From: a bacterium
GTDB lineage: Bacteria > Bacteroidota > Bacteroidia > B-17B0 > Aurantibacillaceae
Assembly: GCA_029945625.1 (NCBI GenBank)
Contig: JAQSCW010000055.1
Coordinates: 186,001-250,000 of the forward strand
Length of the DNA: 64,000 nucleotides
Reading direction: 5' to 3'
Shown: positions 26,083-34,416 of the stretch, in pieces
Layout: each line of letters begins with the position of its first letter
Numbering within the stretch: the stretch's first letter is position 1
Notes under the pieces: generated by a model
Database searches by the model: none
What the model was told of the DNA's origin: nothing
What the model saw: only the letters and a program-made list of their open reading frames with translations
Made by a program: the position numbers and the translations under genes

Positions 26083-26571
26083 TTATTTCATATTAATAAA
26101 CTGCAGGGGAATGTCGTAGTTCCCCTTGCGGCATAGGGTAATGACCGCTTGCAGGTCGTCGATTTTTTTGGCAGTCACCCGAATGATCTCGTCCATAATT
26201 TGGGCAGTGACTTTTAATTTGCTGTCCTTAATGTCCTTGAGGATCTTTTTGGAGGCTTCTTTTTCAATGCCCTGCCGTACGGTAATATCTTTCTTAATTA
26301 GTGGTCCGCTGGGGTAATGTGGTTTTTTCTCATCCAGGCCACGCGGGTCGAGGCCCTGTTTGATCATGCGTGAATGGATAGCATCGAGGATGGCATCGAG
26401 GCGCATATCGTTTTCGGTACTCACATTAATGAGCAGATCTTTTTTATTAAGTTCGATGGTACTTTTACTATCTCTAAAATCCCAACGGTTTAAAATATCT
26501 TTTTTCGCTACATTTATAGCGTTATCTAATAATTGGGCATCGAGTTTACTGGCTATGTCGAATGAAGGCAT
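26083..26571 (-). CDS. YajQ family nucleotide-binding protein
   Basis: A 162-residue cytoplasmic protein of the UPF0234/YajQ family, with two ferredoxin-like halves. Characteristic parts are the start MPSFDIASKLDAQLLDNAIN, DILNRWDFRDSKSTIELNKKD, GLDPRGLDEKKP, the middle ITVRQGIEKE and the end GNYDIPLQFINMK. Members bind nucleotides, and some bind cyclic di-GMP. An open frame continues 231 bp further upstream, but that part lies upstream of a -7 box at 26590-26597, has no family resemblance, and overlaps the divergent dipeptidase gene. ATG 26571 is the family start. Confidence 0.93.
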   Translation of the reverse strand: MPSFDIASKLDAQLLDNAINVAKKDILNRWDFRDSKSTIELNKKDLLINVSTENDMRLDAILDAIHSRMIKQGLDPRGLDEKKPHYPSGPLIKKDITVRQGIEKEASKKILKDIKDSKLKVTAQIMDEIIRVTAKKIDDLQAVITLCRKGNYDIPLQFINMK

Positions 26572-26589
26572 GGTTATTAATTTGTGGTC

Positions 26590-26597
26590 CAAAAATA
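26590..26597 (-). promoter_or_regulatory. TAnnTTTG -7 element of the YajQ gene
   Basis: TATTTTTG on the minus strand, 18 nt upstream of ATG 26571. It supports the short YajQ start and lies in the divergent region shared with the dipeptidase gene. Confidence 0.45.
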
Positions 26598-26633
26598 GGA
26601 ATTTGATTTTAAACAGGTAAAAAGGAAAAATTG

Positions 26634-27425
26634 TTGAAGTTATACGCTCTATATAGTTTGTTTTTTGCGCTGGTTCTTTGTTTTTGGAGTTGTGAACTAA
26701 AACCCGAAAAAGTACGACACAAGGTGAAACGTCAGTTGGTGTTTGCGGTAAACGATGCTGTTGACTCTTCTGCCCTTGTAAAGAAAAGGTATCTTGAAGC
26801 ACATAAAGATACTTCCTATATTGAATATGTGTTTATGGCCTATGATCTGGTGAACATTAAAGACATGGATACCTCCATTCGTGTAGATTTGAGGTATGCC
26901 GATACGGCCAACTTCTTAAAAAGGAATTTGTACGACGGCTTACGCAAAGCTTACTTCACCTGTGAAACGGCCGGAAAATTGTGTGCGGCGCAATATTATT
27001 TGAAGTTGCTTGATCCTGATCTTTCGTTGGTGGTACTGGATGCGACCCGACCGCAACACATACAGCAATTGATGTGGGACAGTTTAAAAATAAGTGTGTT
27101 TAAGAAATTCACGTATTTGTCGCCACCCGATGAAACCTCGCTGCATAATTATGGCTGTGCGGTAGATGCGACCATTTTTAATGAACGCACGAATCAATTC
27201 TTGGAGATGGGCACGAGTTATGATTTTTTTGACAAACTGGCGCAGCCTATTTACGAGGCACATTTTTTAAAAACGGGAGAACTTAGTCGCGAAGCCTTTA
27301 ACAATCGTAAACTGTTGCGGACGGTGATGAAACGAGCGCACCTCAATCCCATCACCAGTGAATGGTGGCATTTCAGCAGCATGAGTCGCGAAGAAGCAGT
27401 TAAGCGCTTTCCTTTGGTGAAGTAG
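26634..27425 (+). CDS. D-Ala-D-Ala dipeptidase (VanX/DdpX, M15D) lipoprotein
   Basis: Zinc dipeptidase of the M15D family, 263 residues. The family motifs are present: LVVLDATRPQHIQQ, SLHNYGCAVDAT with zinc-binding His and Asp, and SEWWHFS with the catalytic Glu and third zinc ligand His. It should split D-Ala-D-Ala released from peptidoglycan; in non-resistant bacteria this serves recycling. The N-terminus has a hydrophobic segment ending in CFWSC, a likely lipobox, so the enzyme faces the periplasm. There is no ATG near the start: two TTG codons (26631, 26634) follow AAAGGAAAAA; 26634 has the better spacing. There is no vancomycin-resistance context here. Confidence 0.85.
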   Translation: MKLYALYSLFFALVLCFWSCELKPEKVRHKVKRQLVFAVNDAVDSSALVKKRYLEAHKDTSYIEYVFMAYDLVNIKDMDTSIRVDLRYADTANFLKRNLYDGLRKAYFTCETAGKLCAAQYYLKLLDPDLSLVVLDATRPQHIQQLMWDSLKISVFKKFTYLSPPDETSLHNYGCAVDATIFNERTNQFLEMGTSYDFFDKLAQPIYEAHFLKTGELSREAFNNRKLLRTVMKRAHLNPITSEWWHFSSMSREEAVKRFPLVK

Positions 27426-27448
27426 GGGAGAGGCAGGATCGGACACAC

Positions 27449-27495
27449 GTTGGGCAGGATTTGTAAACCTGCCCTTTCTAAAGACCCTTCGCCAT
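27449..27495. repeat. Palindromic dispersed repeat, copy 1
   Basis: Contains the imperfect palindrome GGGCAGGATTTGTAAACCTGCCC followed by TTTCTA. The same arrangement is found at 34158-34203, with most positions identical over about 46 bp. The sequence resembles the short palindromes that are scattered between genes in many Bacteroidetes. Confidence 0.6.
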
Positions 27496-27512
27496 CATAC
27501 CGGCACAGTGCA

Positions 27513-27625
27513 AAGGGAAAAAAAACACAGAATTTACAGAGTAGATTTGTCATTCTCTGTGACCTTTGTGCGGCCCTCTATGCCCATTGTGTTTAAAAAG
27601 GAGATAGAAACCACAGAACACACGT
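27513..27625. repeat. CACAGA/TCTGTG-type degenerate repeat
   Basis: Contains CACAGAATTTACAGAG and then TTCTCTGTGACCTTTGTG, CTCTATGCCCATTGTG and TTTAAAAAGG, and continues with AACCACAGAACACACG. These are pieces of the widespread CACAGAG/CACAAAG repeats. A relative lies at 46626-46692. It sits directly upstream of the uvrB promoter and explains the spurious N-terminal extension of the uvrB frame. Confidence 0.55.
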
Positions 27626-27665
27626 GCAGCCGTGAAGTAAGCATCCGCATAAATTCCAATAATCT

Positions 27666-27696
27666 TTTGATTATAAAAAGTTCTCTGCTAACTTTA
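27666..27696 (+). promoter_or_regulatory. Promoter of uvrB (TTTG, 19-nt spacer, TAACTTTA)
   Basis: TTTG at 27666-27669 and TAACTTTA at 27689-27696 are separated by 19 nt, the spacing expected for the -33/-7 elements of Bacteroidetes. The -7 box differs from TAnnTTTG only in its last base and ends 9 nt before the uvrB ATG at 27706. Confidence 0.55.
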
Positions 27697-27705
27697 AAGT
27701 CAATT

Positions 27706-29733
27706 ATGGCATTTCAACTCACTTCCGAATTTCAACCCACCGGGGACCAACCCACTGCCATCAAACAATTGGTGGACGGGGTGAACGGTGGCACGAAACA
27801 TCAGGTATTACTTGGCGTGACGGGCTCGGGAAAAACGTTCACTGCTGCCAACCTCATTGCGCAAGTAGACAAACCCACCCTCGTGCTGTGTCACAATAAA
27901 ACTCTGGCGGCACAGCTTTACTCGGAGTTCAAACAATTTTTTCCGGAAAATGCCGTGGAATATTTTGTGAGTTATTACGATTATTATCAACCCGAAGCGT
28001 ACTTGCCCACCACCGGAACTTATATTGAGAAAGATCTTGCTATTAACGAAGAAATTGAAAAATGCAGATTGAGTGCTACCTCATCGTTATTGTCGGGCCG
28101 ACGCGATGTGATTGTGATTAGCTCCGTGAGTTGCATTTATGGAATCGGAAATCCCACAGATTTCAAAAAAAACATCATTGTAGTAGAAAAAGGACAAATG
28201 ATCTCCCGCAATAAACTGCTCTATCAATTTGTAGGGTCGCTGTATTCGAGAACCACCGGTGACTTTAACAGAGGGACGTTCAGAGTGAAGGGAGATACCA
28301 TTGATATTAATTTGCCGTATGTGGATTATTGCGCCCGCATCAGTTTTTTCGGAGATGAGATTGAGAGTATTGAGACCTTTGATAACGCAAATAATTACGT
28401 GATCAAACAACATGAGGTGCTCACAATTTATCCCGCCAATTTATTTGTAACCGCGCCCGACACCATGAAAAATGCCATGCAGCAAATTCAGGAGGATATG
28501 CAAAAGCAGGTCGTATTTTTTCAGGAGCAGAGTAAACATTTAGAAGCAAAACGCATAGAAGAGCGGGTGAATTTTGACCTGGAAATGATGCGGGAATTAG
28601 GCTATTGCAGCGGCATTGAAAATTATTCACGGTACATGGATGGTCGATTGCCCGGCACTCGTCCTTTTTGTTTGATGGATTATTTTCCGAATGATTTTTT
28701 AATGCTCATTGATGAGAGTCATGTAACTCTTCCGCAGGTGCGCGCTATGTACGGAGGTGATTTCAGCCGCAAACAAAATTTGGTGGAATACGGGTTCCGT
28801 TTGCCTTCGGCGCTGGACAACCGTCCCTTGAAATTTGAAGAATTTTTTACATTATTGAATCAGGTGGTGTACATATCTGCCACGCCGGCCGAATTTGAAT
28901 TGGAGCAAGCCGAAGGAATTGTGGTAGAACAATTGATTCGTCCCACCGGAATTTTGGATCCACTTATAGATGTAAGACCCTGCACCAATCAGGTGGACGA
29001 TTTGTTGGATGAGATTCATAAGGTGGCTGCTTTGGATGAGCGTGTTTTGGTAACGACACTCACCAAACGAATGGCCGAAGAACTGACCAAGTATTTGACA
29101 AAATTAAATGTGCGTTGCCGTTATATTCACAGCGAGGTAGACACGTTGGAACGGGTGGAGATTCTGAGACAATTGCGCGCCGGCATGTTTGATGTCTTGA
29201 TTGGTATTAATTTATTGCGGGAGGGATTGGATCTTCCGGAAGTATCGCTGGTTGCTATTTTGGATGCCGATAAAGAAGGATTTTTAAGAAACGAACGCAG
29301 TTTGGTGCAGACCGTTGGCCGTGCCGCAAGAAATGTGAATGGCAGAGTGATCATGTATGCGGATCGCATCACGGATAGCATGCAAAAGACGATTGATGAG
29401 ACCATACGTCGCCGTAAGAAACAAATTGCGTATAACTACGAAAATAAAGTGACACCTATTCAGGCGGGAAGAAAACAAATAGCACAGAGTGCATTTGGCA
29501 GTATTGAGGTGACCGTGAACGGAAAATTGGTGAAAGCCTATGCAGAGCCGGATAGCCTGGACTTAGCAGCAGATCCCGTAGTACAATACATGAGTGCAGA
29601 AGAATTAAAGAAACAGATCACGAAATTAAAATCAAGCATGATCAAGGCGGCGAAAGATATGGACTTTGTGGAAGCGGCGAGATTGCGCGATGAGATGTAC
29701 GCCATGGAGTCGCTGTTAAAGACCAAAGAATAA
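27706..29733 (+). CDS. uvrB: Excinuclease ABC subunit B
   Basis: DNA-damage recognition helicase of nucleotide excision repair, loaded by UvrA and partner of UvrC. The 675 residues contain the Walker A GVTGSGKT (37-44), the DNA-inserting beta-hairpin region YYDYYQPEAYLP, MRELGYCSGIENYSRY, helicase motifs LMLIDESHVTLPQ, GINLLREGLDLPEVSLV and QTVGRAARN, and the C-terminal UVR motif MIKAAKDMDFVEAARLRDEM, which contacts UvrC. An upstream open frame would add 66 residues, but these derive from repeat sequence and precede the promoter, so ATG 27706 is the start. Confidence 0.97.
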   Translation: MAFQLTSEFQPTGDQPTAIKQLVDGVNGGTKHQVLLGVTGSGKTFTAANLIAQVDKPTLVLCHNKTLAAQLYSEFKQFFPENAVEYFVSYYDYYQPEAYLPTTGTYIEKDLAINEEIEKCRLSATSSLLSGRRDVIVISSVSCIYGIGNPTDFKKNIIVVEKGQMISRNKLLYQFVGSLYSRTTGDFNRGTFRVKGDTIDINLPYVDYCARISFFGDEIESIETFDNANNYVIKQHEVLTIYPANLFVTAPDTMKNAMQQIQEDMQKQVVFFQEQSKHLEAKRIEERVNFDLEMMRELGYCSGIENYSRYMDGRLPGTRPFCLMDYFPNDFLMLIDESHVTLPQVRAMYGGDFSRKQNLVEYGFRLPSALDNRPLKFEEFFTLLNQVVYISATPAEFELEQAEGIVVEQLIRPTGILDPLIDVRPCTNQVDDLLDEIHKVAALDERVLVTTLTKRMAEELTKYLTKLNVRCRYIHSEVDTLERVEILRQLRAGMFDVLIGINLLREGLDLPEVSLVAILDADKEGFLRNERSLVQTVGRAARNVNGRVIMYADRITDSMQKTIDETIRRRKKQIAYNYENKVTPIQAGRKQIAQSAFGSIEVTVNGKLVKAYAEPDSLDLAADPVVQYMSAEELKKQITKLKSSMIKAAKDMDFVEAARLRDEMYAMESLLKTKE

Positions 29734-29908
29734 GTGCCGAGGATGGTCAAACTCGATTTCAATCACCGTAGGAAATCCGGGTACGAGACATTGGTGAAAA
29801 GAACCCGGAAATACACCAATTCGTTAAAATATGAATTGAACTTAGACTATTTCTGCCCTTGAGAGTAGCACCTAAAATCTGATTTTTAATTATCTAACAC
29901 ATAAAATT

Positions 29909-30682
29909 ATGGCATCATTTTATGAATTTAATGCGAAGGATACCGCTTCAGTCGTGGCAATTCTGGCAGTCTCGATAGGGTATTCGATCTATTGGTTCCT
30001 GTCAATCAGCGCAAAGGTGAAGAAGTGGTTTTTTTTACGCTTCACTGAAGACAGGGCCTGGATCACGTATGTTTTATTTCAGAAAATTGCCGGTTTGCTG
30101 TTTATGGGTGTGCTTCCGGGCATTGTTGTAGTGACAAATACGACTTATTCTTTTTCGGACCTAGGGGTCAACCTCTTCCATTTAAACGAGTCGCTCCTGT
30201 ACATCGCCATAATTGGTGTACTCATTGTCACACTTAATTTTTTTGCCTCAAAAAATCAGAACAACCTGAACATGTATCCGCAAATGCGCATTGCGAGTTG
30301 GACCAAAAGACGCATCGCGATTAATTCACTAAGTTGGGCTATTTATTTTGTGGGATACGAATTTATGTACCGTGGTTTGTTGTTGATGATCTGTTATCAT
30401 TCGTTTGGTTTTTGGCCGGCTCTGGCAATCAACTTGTCATTTTACGCAACTACTCATATTGCTAAGGGACTCACAGAAACAATAGCTACCTTTCCTTACG
30501 GATTTATTCTTTGTTTTGCGACCATCAGCACGGGCAGTATTTTGGTGGCTTATACAACGCATTTGATTCTGGCACTCTCCAACGACTTTTCTTCCGTTTT
30601 TCATCAACCGCAAATGAATTTCAACATGAGGGGATCTACTTTAGCGCAGAAGATGAAAGGAGGAGGATCCGAAAGTGAATAA
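29909..30682 (+). CDS. CPBP-family intramembrane protease homologue
   Basis: A polytopic membrane protein of 257 residues with about seven hydrophobic segments. The pair GYEFMYRGLLL (about 151-161) and a later FYATTHIAKG resemble motifs 1 (EExxxR) and 2 (FxxxH) of the CPBP/Abi family of intramembrane glutamic proteases. The first Glu of motif 1 is Tyr here, while the second Glu, the Arg and the His are kept, so activity is uncertain. The C-terminal tail is hydrophilic and ends in an SESE sequence. The gene overlaps the downstream SDR by 8 bp, with AGGAGGAGG before the SDR start. Substrates are unknown. Confidence 0.65.
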   Translation: MASFYEFNAKDTASVVAILAVSIGYSIYWFLSISAKVKKWFFLRFTEDRAWITYVLFQKIAGLLFMGVLPGIVVVTNTTYSFSDLGVNLFHLNESLLYIAIIGVLIVTLNFFASKNQNNLNMYPQMRIASWTKRRIAINSLSWAIYFVGYEFMYRGLLLMICYHSFGFWPALAINLSFYATTHIAKGLTETIATFPYGFILCFATISTGSILVAYTTHLILALSNDFSSVFHQPQMNFNMRGSTLAQKMKGGGSESE

Positions 30683-31544
30683 GTCGAAAATGAAAGATAA
30701 GATTTGTTTGATCACAGGTGCCAGTGCAGGAATAGGAAAAGCCACTGCTCTTGGATTAGCGCAGCAGGGCGCCACGGTGATTATGGTCTCAAGAAATGAG
30801 AACTCCGGTAGGAAGGCTGCTGCCGAAGTTACTGCTACAAGCGGAAACAAACACGTACATTTTTTAGGCGCCGATCTTTCCTCACAAAGTTCAATCAGAA
30901 ATTTGGCAACAACTTTTAACAACAGGTATCCGCGATTGGATGTGCTTATTAATAATGCAGGAACATTTCACACAGAATTGAAACTTTCGGCAGAGGGAAT
31001 TGAAATGCAATTTGCTGTTAACCATCTTGCCGGATTTTTGCTCACTCATTTGCTTTTAGACAAAATTAAGTTAAGTCCTTATGCCCGCATCATTAATGTT
31101 TCAAGCAGGGGGCACAAACTGGGAACGATCCATTTTGAAGATCTTAATCTTGAAAAAAATTACGATGGTTTAACGGCCTATACCCAGTCGAAACTAGCCA
31201 ATGTTCTTTTTACGGTTGTGCTTGCAGAAAAACTAAAACATTTGGGCATTACGGTAAATTGTCTCCATCCGGGGGGAATTAAAACGACTATTGGCACACG
31301 CAATTCTCATGGGCTTTACCATTGGATTTGGAAACTAAATCCTTTTCTTAAATCGCCTGAAGAAGGAGCGCAGACCTCACTATTTTTGGCCGACTCAAAA
31401 AAGGCGGAAGGGATTACAGGAAAGTACTTTTACAAGTGTAAAGTGGTGCCTTCTTCTCCGCTTTCGAACAATCGGGAACTTGGTGAGAAACTATGGGACA
31501 TCAGTAGCAAACTCACCTCACTGGATAAAGGCATACGTCTTTAA
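30675..31544 (+). CDS. Short-chain dehydrogenase/reductase (retinol dehydrogenase-like)
   Basis: Classical SDR of 289 residues: nucleotide motif TGASAGIGKA (about 14-23), NNAG (about 93-96), IINVSS with the catalytic Ser, and YTQSK with the catalytic Tyr and Lys. Similarity is to the retinol dehydrogenase/WW-domain oxidoreductase-like subgroup, which reduces varied carbonyls; the substrate is unknown. The start is taken as GTG 30675, 8 nt after a strong AGGAGGAGG site; ATG 30690 is the alternative. It overlaps the CPBP gene by 8 bp (coupled) and converges on the next gene with 17 bp between stops. Confidence 0.87.
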   Translation: MNKSKMKDKICLITGASAGIGKATALGLAQQGATVIMVSRNENSGRKAAAEVTATSGNKHVHFLGADLSSQSSIRNLATTFNNRYPRLDVLINNAGTFHTELKLSAEGIEMQFAVNHLAGFLLTHLLLDKIKLSPYARIINVSSRGHKLGTIHFEDLNLEKNYDGLTAYTQSKLANVLFTVVLAEKLKHLGITVNCLHPGGIKTTIGTRNSHGLYHWIWKLNPFLKSPEEGAQTSLFLADSKKAEGITGKYFYKCKVVPSSPLSNNRELGEKLWDISSKLTSLDKGIRL

Positions 31545-31561
31545 ACGTGAAGGATGAACCA

Positions 31562-32551
31562 TTACAGATACCCATTTTCTTCAAACCAGGTTTTGAGATC
31601 TTTTATGGACGTTTCGAGTGGACTTACCGGCAGTCCCAATTCGCGGATGGCTTTTTCAGAACTGTAGTAAAGTTTGTTGCAGGCCAAACGCGACATACTA
31701 AAACTAACTTTTGGGGGGATGTTTAGCAATCTGCTTCTTAGGGAATCGGCCATACCTGCCAGCAAGATCAACATATCGGGGATTTCCAATTTTGGATACT
31801 TACTTTGTTCCAGAGCCTGCGCAATTAGTTTCACGGCATCGCGGTAGCTCAGATTGTGACCACCGAGAATATAGGACTCACCGGGTTTTCCTCTTTCCAA
31901 CGCATTTACCATGGCGGTAGCCACATCCTTAGCTGCGACCCAATTTTTTCCTCCCTTTGAAACAAACGGCATTTTCTTTTTGGCAACAGCCAGCACAAAT
32001 TGACCGGGACCGGGTTTGGAATCAAAAGGTCCGATCATGAAGGTGGGGCATACAACCACTGCAGGTAAATTCCGAGTTTTTACGGCATCCAGTACATGTT
32101 CATGAGCAATGCGTTTGCTCTCGATGTAATCGTGTGGATAGGGCGGTTTTCGGGAGCTTGTGTTTTCGTTTCCCGGCCGTTGCAAGGAGCCGGGTGCAAA
32201 CGTACTTGCACTTCCTACATGAACGAATCGTTGCACCTTGTTGATCGCGGCAGCATCAACGGCGTTCTTTGTTCCTTCAAGATTTATTTTGTAATAATGC
32301 GCAGAGCGTGTTGGCCAAAGATCAGTTACTGCCGCAGTATGAATAAAATAATCACACCCTTTCGACAGATCAATAAGGTTTTGTTTGACAGTAATATCGC
32401 CCTCAACAATTTTGATAGGCAGATCCTTAATTGTTTTTGGTTCCCTTCCTTTTTGGGCCATAGCCACTACACTGAAGTTACGGCTGACCAGCTCTCGGAT
32501 TACGTTACTTCCCAAAAGGCCGTCGGGCCCGGTCACAAAAACTGTTTTCAT
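31562..32551 (-). CDS. NAD-dependent epimerase/dihydroflavonol-4-reductase-like protein
   Basis: Extended SDR of 329 residues. The N-terminus has VTGPDGLLGSNVI, a variant of the GxxGxxG dinucleotide motif. The catalytic YIESK lies near residue 145, after a SASTF stretch. RNLPAVVVCPTFMIGP and the loop with GQFVLAVAKKKMPF are typical of the dihydroflavonol-reductase/HpnA-like group. These proteins reduce or epimerise diverse substrates, including sugars and polyketide-derived ketones. No nearby pathway points to a substrate. Confidence 0.8.
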   Translation of the reverse strand: MKTVFVTGPDGLLGSNVIRELVSRNFSVVAMAQKGREPKTIKDLPIKIVEGDITVKQNLIDLSKGCDYFIHTAAVTDLWPTRSAHYYKINLEGTKNAVDAAAINKVQRFVHVGSASTFAPGSLQRPGNENTSSRKPPYPHDYIESKRIAHEHVLDAVKTRNLPAVVVCPTFMIGPFDSKPGPGQFVLAVAKKKMPFVSKGGKNWVAAKDVATAMVNALERGKPGESYILGGHNLSYRDAVKLIAQALEQSKYPKLEIPDMLILLAGMADSLRSRLLNIPPKVSFSMSRLACNKLYYSSEKAIRELGLPVSPLETSIKDLKTWFEENGYL

Positions 32552-32796
32552 GATGTTTAGTATTTGTCGTTAAAAAAAAGTACGTGCTTTTATTTCTGAA
32601 ACAAATCTAGGCGAGGGTAGAGGGTGCTACAAATTGAAAATCACCGCTGTGAAAATAGAAATTGCAAATTCCGGAGAGCTTGGCAGTTTAGTGCCGGATT
32701 TGATTAAATAAAAATGATTGTCGCAAATCGTTTGGCACAATACGCAAAAAACGCAAAACATTTTAGGGGTTGGAATATTAAATCGGCAGAGTTTTT

Positions 32797-33288
32797 CTAG
32801 ATTTCCAGCATCATAACAAAATCATTCATCACATAACCATTTCCAATATTAAAATCGGCCACGCGTTCGATCCTAAAACCGTTTTTAAAATAAAAATTGA
32901 TGGCTTTGTAATTTTGACGGTTGACGGTGAGGGTCATTTGTTTGGCTTGAAGTAGACGCAGTAGGTCAGCTAGTACCTCAGTGCCAAGCCCCTTTCGCGC
33001 TACTTTTTGATCGATGTAAAATTTGTTAAGGTGCCAGTTATTGGGGGATTCATTTGACACCGAAACAAAACCCACACATTCTGATTCAAGCTCAATAAGA
33101 TAAAACAGGTGTGCTTTGGCACCCATTTGTTCGCTCAGACTCTCGTTGCTATACATGAGTTGGAGCATATAGTCGATTTGCTCCTGGGAGATGATGTCGG
33201 GATACACCTGTTTCCAGATGCGGTATGCAAGAGACGAGATGGTGGGAATGTCGCTTGTTAGGGCCTTTATGAGTTTCACATCTTGCAT
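32797..33288 (-). CDS. GNAT-family N-acetyltransferase
   Basis: A 163-residue acetyltransferase of the GNAT superfamily. Motif D/A elements are visible: a strand VGFVSVSNESPNNWHLNKFYID, the acetyl-CoA loop QKVARKGLGTEVLADLL (RxxGxG-type) and the C-terminal NYKAINFYFKNGFRIER. The substrate cannot be deduced. The gene is divergent from smpB, with only 21 bp between the start codons, so the two must share a very compact promoter region. Confidence 0.88.
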   Translation of the reverse strand: MQDVKLIKALTSDIPTISSLAYRIWKQVYPDIISQEQIDYMLQLMYSNESLSEQMGAKAHLFYLIELESECVGFVSVSNESPNNWHLNKFYIDQKVARKGLGTEVLADLLRLLQAKQMTLTVNRQNYKAINFYFKNGFRIERVADFNIGNGYVMNDFVMMLEI

Positions 33289-33309
33289 TTTATTGCGTAA
33301 CTTTACGTA

Positions 33310-33762
33310 GTGGCTAAAATAAGCAATACAATAAACATAGAAAACCGAAAAGCGAAGTTTGATTTCCAGTTTCTGGATATACTTACCGCCGGATTGGTGC
33401 TGAAAGGCACTGAAATTAAGTCAATCAGGGAAGGAAAAGCGGGTCTGGCCGATAGTTATTGTTATTTTAAGAACGATGAATTATTTGTGAAGAATTTTCA
33501 CATTACCGAATACCAGGATGCCTCGTTTTACCAGCATGAACCACTCAGGGAGCGGAAATTGTTGTTGAGCCGACAAGAACTGAACAAACTTTTGAAGAAG
33601 GTAAAAGATCAGGGTCTCACCATTGTGCCAATCAAATTGTTTATCAATGAAAAAGGTTTTGCGAAAATGAATATAGCGCTGGCGAAAGGAAAAAAATCAT
33701 ACGATAAGCGAGATGATATTAAGAAGCGTGATATTGAGCGAGAAATGAACCGAAAATTTTAG
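33310..33762 (+). CDS. smpB: SsrA-binding protein SmpB
   Basis: RNA-binding partner of tmRNA in ribosome rescue. The 150 residues are typical: NRKAKFDFQFLDILTAGLVLKGTEIKSIREGKAGL, then FVKNFHITEY, ERKLLLSRQELNKL, VPIKLFINEKGFAK and the Lys-rich C-terminal tail KSYDKRDDIKKRDIEREM. The start codon is GTG. A TAACTTTA box (33298-33305) ends 4 nt before this GTG, the same spacing as at three other genes in the window. A small lipoprotein gene starts right after the stop. The tmRNA gene itself was not found here. Confidence 0.95.
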   Translation: MAKISNTINIENRKAKFDFQFLDILTAGLVLKGTEIKSIREGKAGLADSYCYFKNDELFVKNFHITEYQDASFYQHEPLRERKLLLSRQELNKLLKKVKDQGLTIVPIKLFINEKGFAKMNIALAKGKKSYDKRDDIKKRDIEREMNRKF

Positions 33763-34092
33763 ATGAAATTTAACGTCGTATATCCGTTTATTCTTTTTGG
33801 GTTGCTGGTCATTCTCAGCTCGTGCGACAAGGGCTATGAGGTGCGTTTTACGAATTATTATATTGAACCCATGGATTCGGTAGTGGTGGGGAATAATGCG
33901 ATAGTATTTAAGAATGTAGAATTACAAAAGACTACCGATTTTACGAAACTCTCGAAAGGGACATACCAGATACGCCTTATTACAACAACCAAAAAGAGAT
34001 TTTATACGTCCCTTACAATTCCCAAAACCGGAACCGGTAAACGCACCATCCAAATTGACGCCATCACTCAGATGGCCATTCTGGAAGAGTAA
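33763..34092 (+). CDS. Small hypothetical lipoprotein downstream of smpB
   Basis: A 109-residue predicted lipoprotein: signal with hydrophobic core FILFGLLVILSSC and the lipobox Cys at about 21, followed by DKGYEV. The mature part looks like a single small beta-rich domain (GTYQIRLITTTKKRFYTSLTIPK). I recognise no family. It starts on the base after the smpB stop (TAGATG), so it is probably co-transcribed with smpB. Confidence 0.65.
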   Translation: MKFNVVYPFILFGLLVILSSCDKGYEVRFTNYYIEPMDSVVVGNNAIVFKNVELQKTTDFTKLSKGTYQIRLITTTKKRFYTSLTIPKTGTGKRTIQIDAITQMAILEE

Positions 34093-34157
34093 AAAATGTG
34101 ACACGTTAAAATAAGGTTTCGCCGTTGCATTTTTACTTTTGCTTTTGATATGCCCCC

Positions 34158-34203
34158 GTTGGACAGGATTTGTTATTCTGCCCTTTCTATAATCCGTTTG
34201 CCA
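34158..34203. repeat. Palindromic dispersed repeat, copy 2
   Basis: GGACAGGATTTGT, a four-base centre and CTGCCCTTTCTA, matching 27449-27495 at most of 46 positions in the same orientation. Confidence 0.6.
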
Positions 34204-34291
34204 GCGCAGGAGCAGATCCTTCACGAGCGTTCAGGATGACCGCTTTGTGGTGGAAGCCTTTGTTTTTGCTCCAATTTGATCAAACAAATTG

Positions 34292-34349
34292 AAAAAATAT
34301 TCTACGATGCCTTGAACTCGAAAGCTTTCGGATTGTTGGTTCTTTTCCA
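34292..34349. repeat. Dispersed repeat with CGAAAGCTTTCG palindrome, copy 2
   Basis: Aligns along its length with 23896-23951; the shared blocks are an A-run, ATTCTA, GCCTTG, CGAAAGCTTTCG and a C/T-rich end. Confidence 0.55.
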
Positions 34350-34416
34350 AAAAGGAAAGAGAATAAAAAAAAAGAAAATTAAAGTTGAGCTCGAAAATTA
34401 GGATTCACAACGCGTT

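Larger units (their letters stand above)
34093..34416. repeat. 324-bp intergenic region made largely of dispersed repeats
   Basis: Between the convergent lipoprotein and purF genes. It holds a palindromic repeat at 34158-34203 (relative of 27449-27495), then at about 34212-34240 a CAGATCCTTCAC...TTCAGGATGAC segment that resembles the CTTC-GCTCAGGATGAC repeats common in Bacteroidetes, and a third repeat at 34292-34349 (relative of 23896-23951). No gene is supported. Confidence 0.55.

Noticed and set aside
26572-26802. N-terminal extension of the YajQ gene
   Set aside because: It overlaps the divergent dipeptidase gene and lies upstream of a -7 box; the family start is ATG 26571.
26634-27425. 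Vancomycin-resistance gene
   Set aside because: The VanX-like dipeptidase has no vanH/vanA neighbours; recycling of D-Ala-D-Ala is the simpler reading.
27508-27705. N-terminal extension of uvrB
   Set aside because: The 66 codons come from repeat sequence, lie upstream of the promoter and do not resemble UvrB, whose normal N-terminus starts at 27706.
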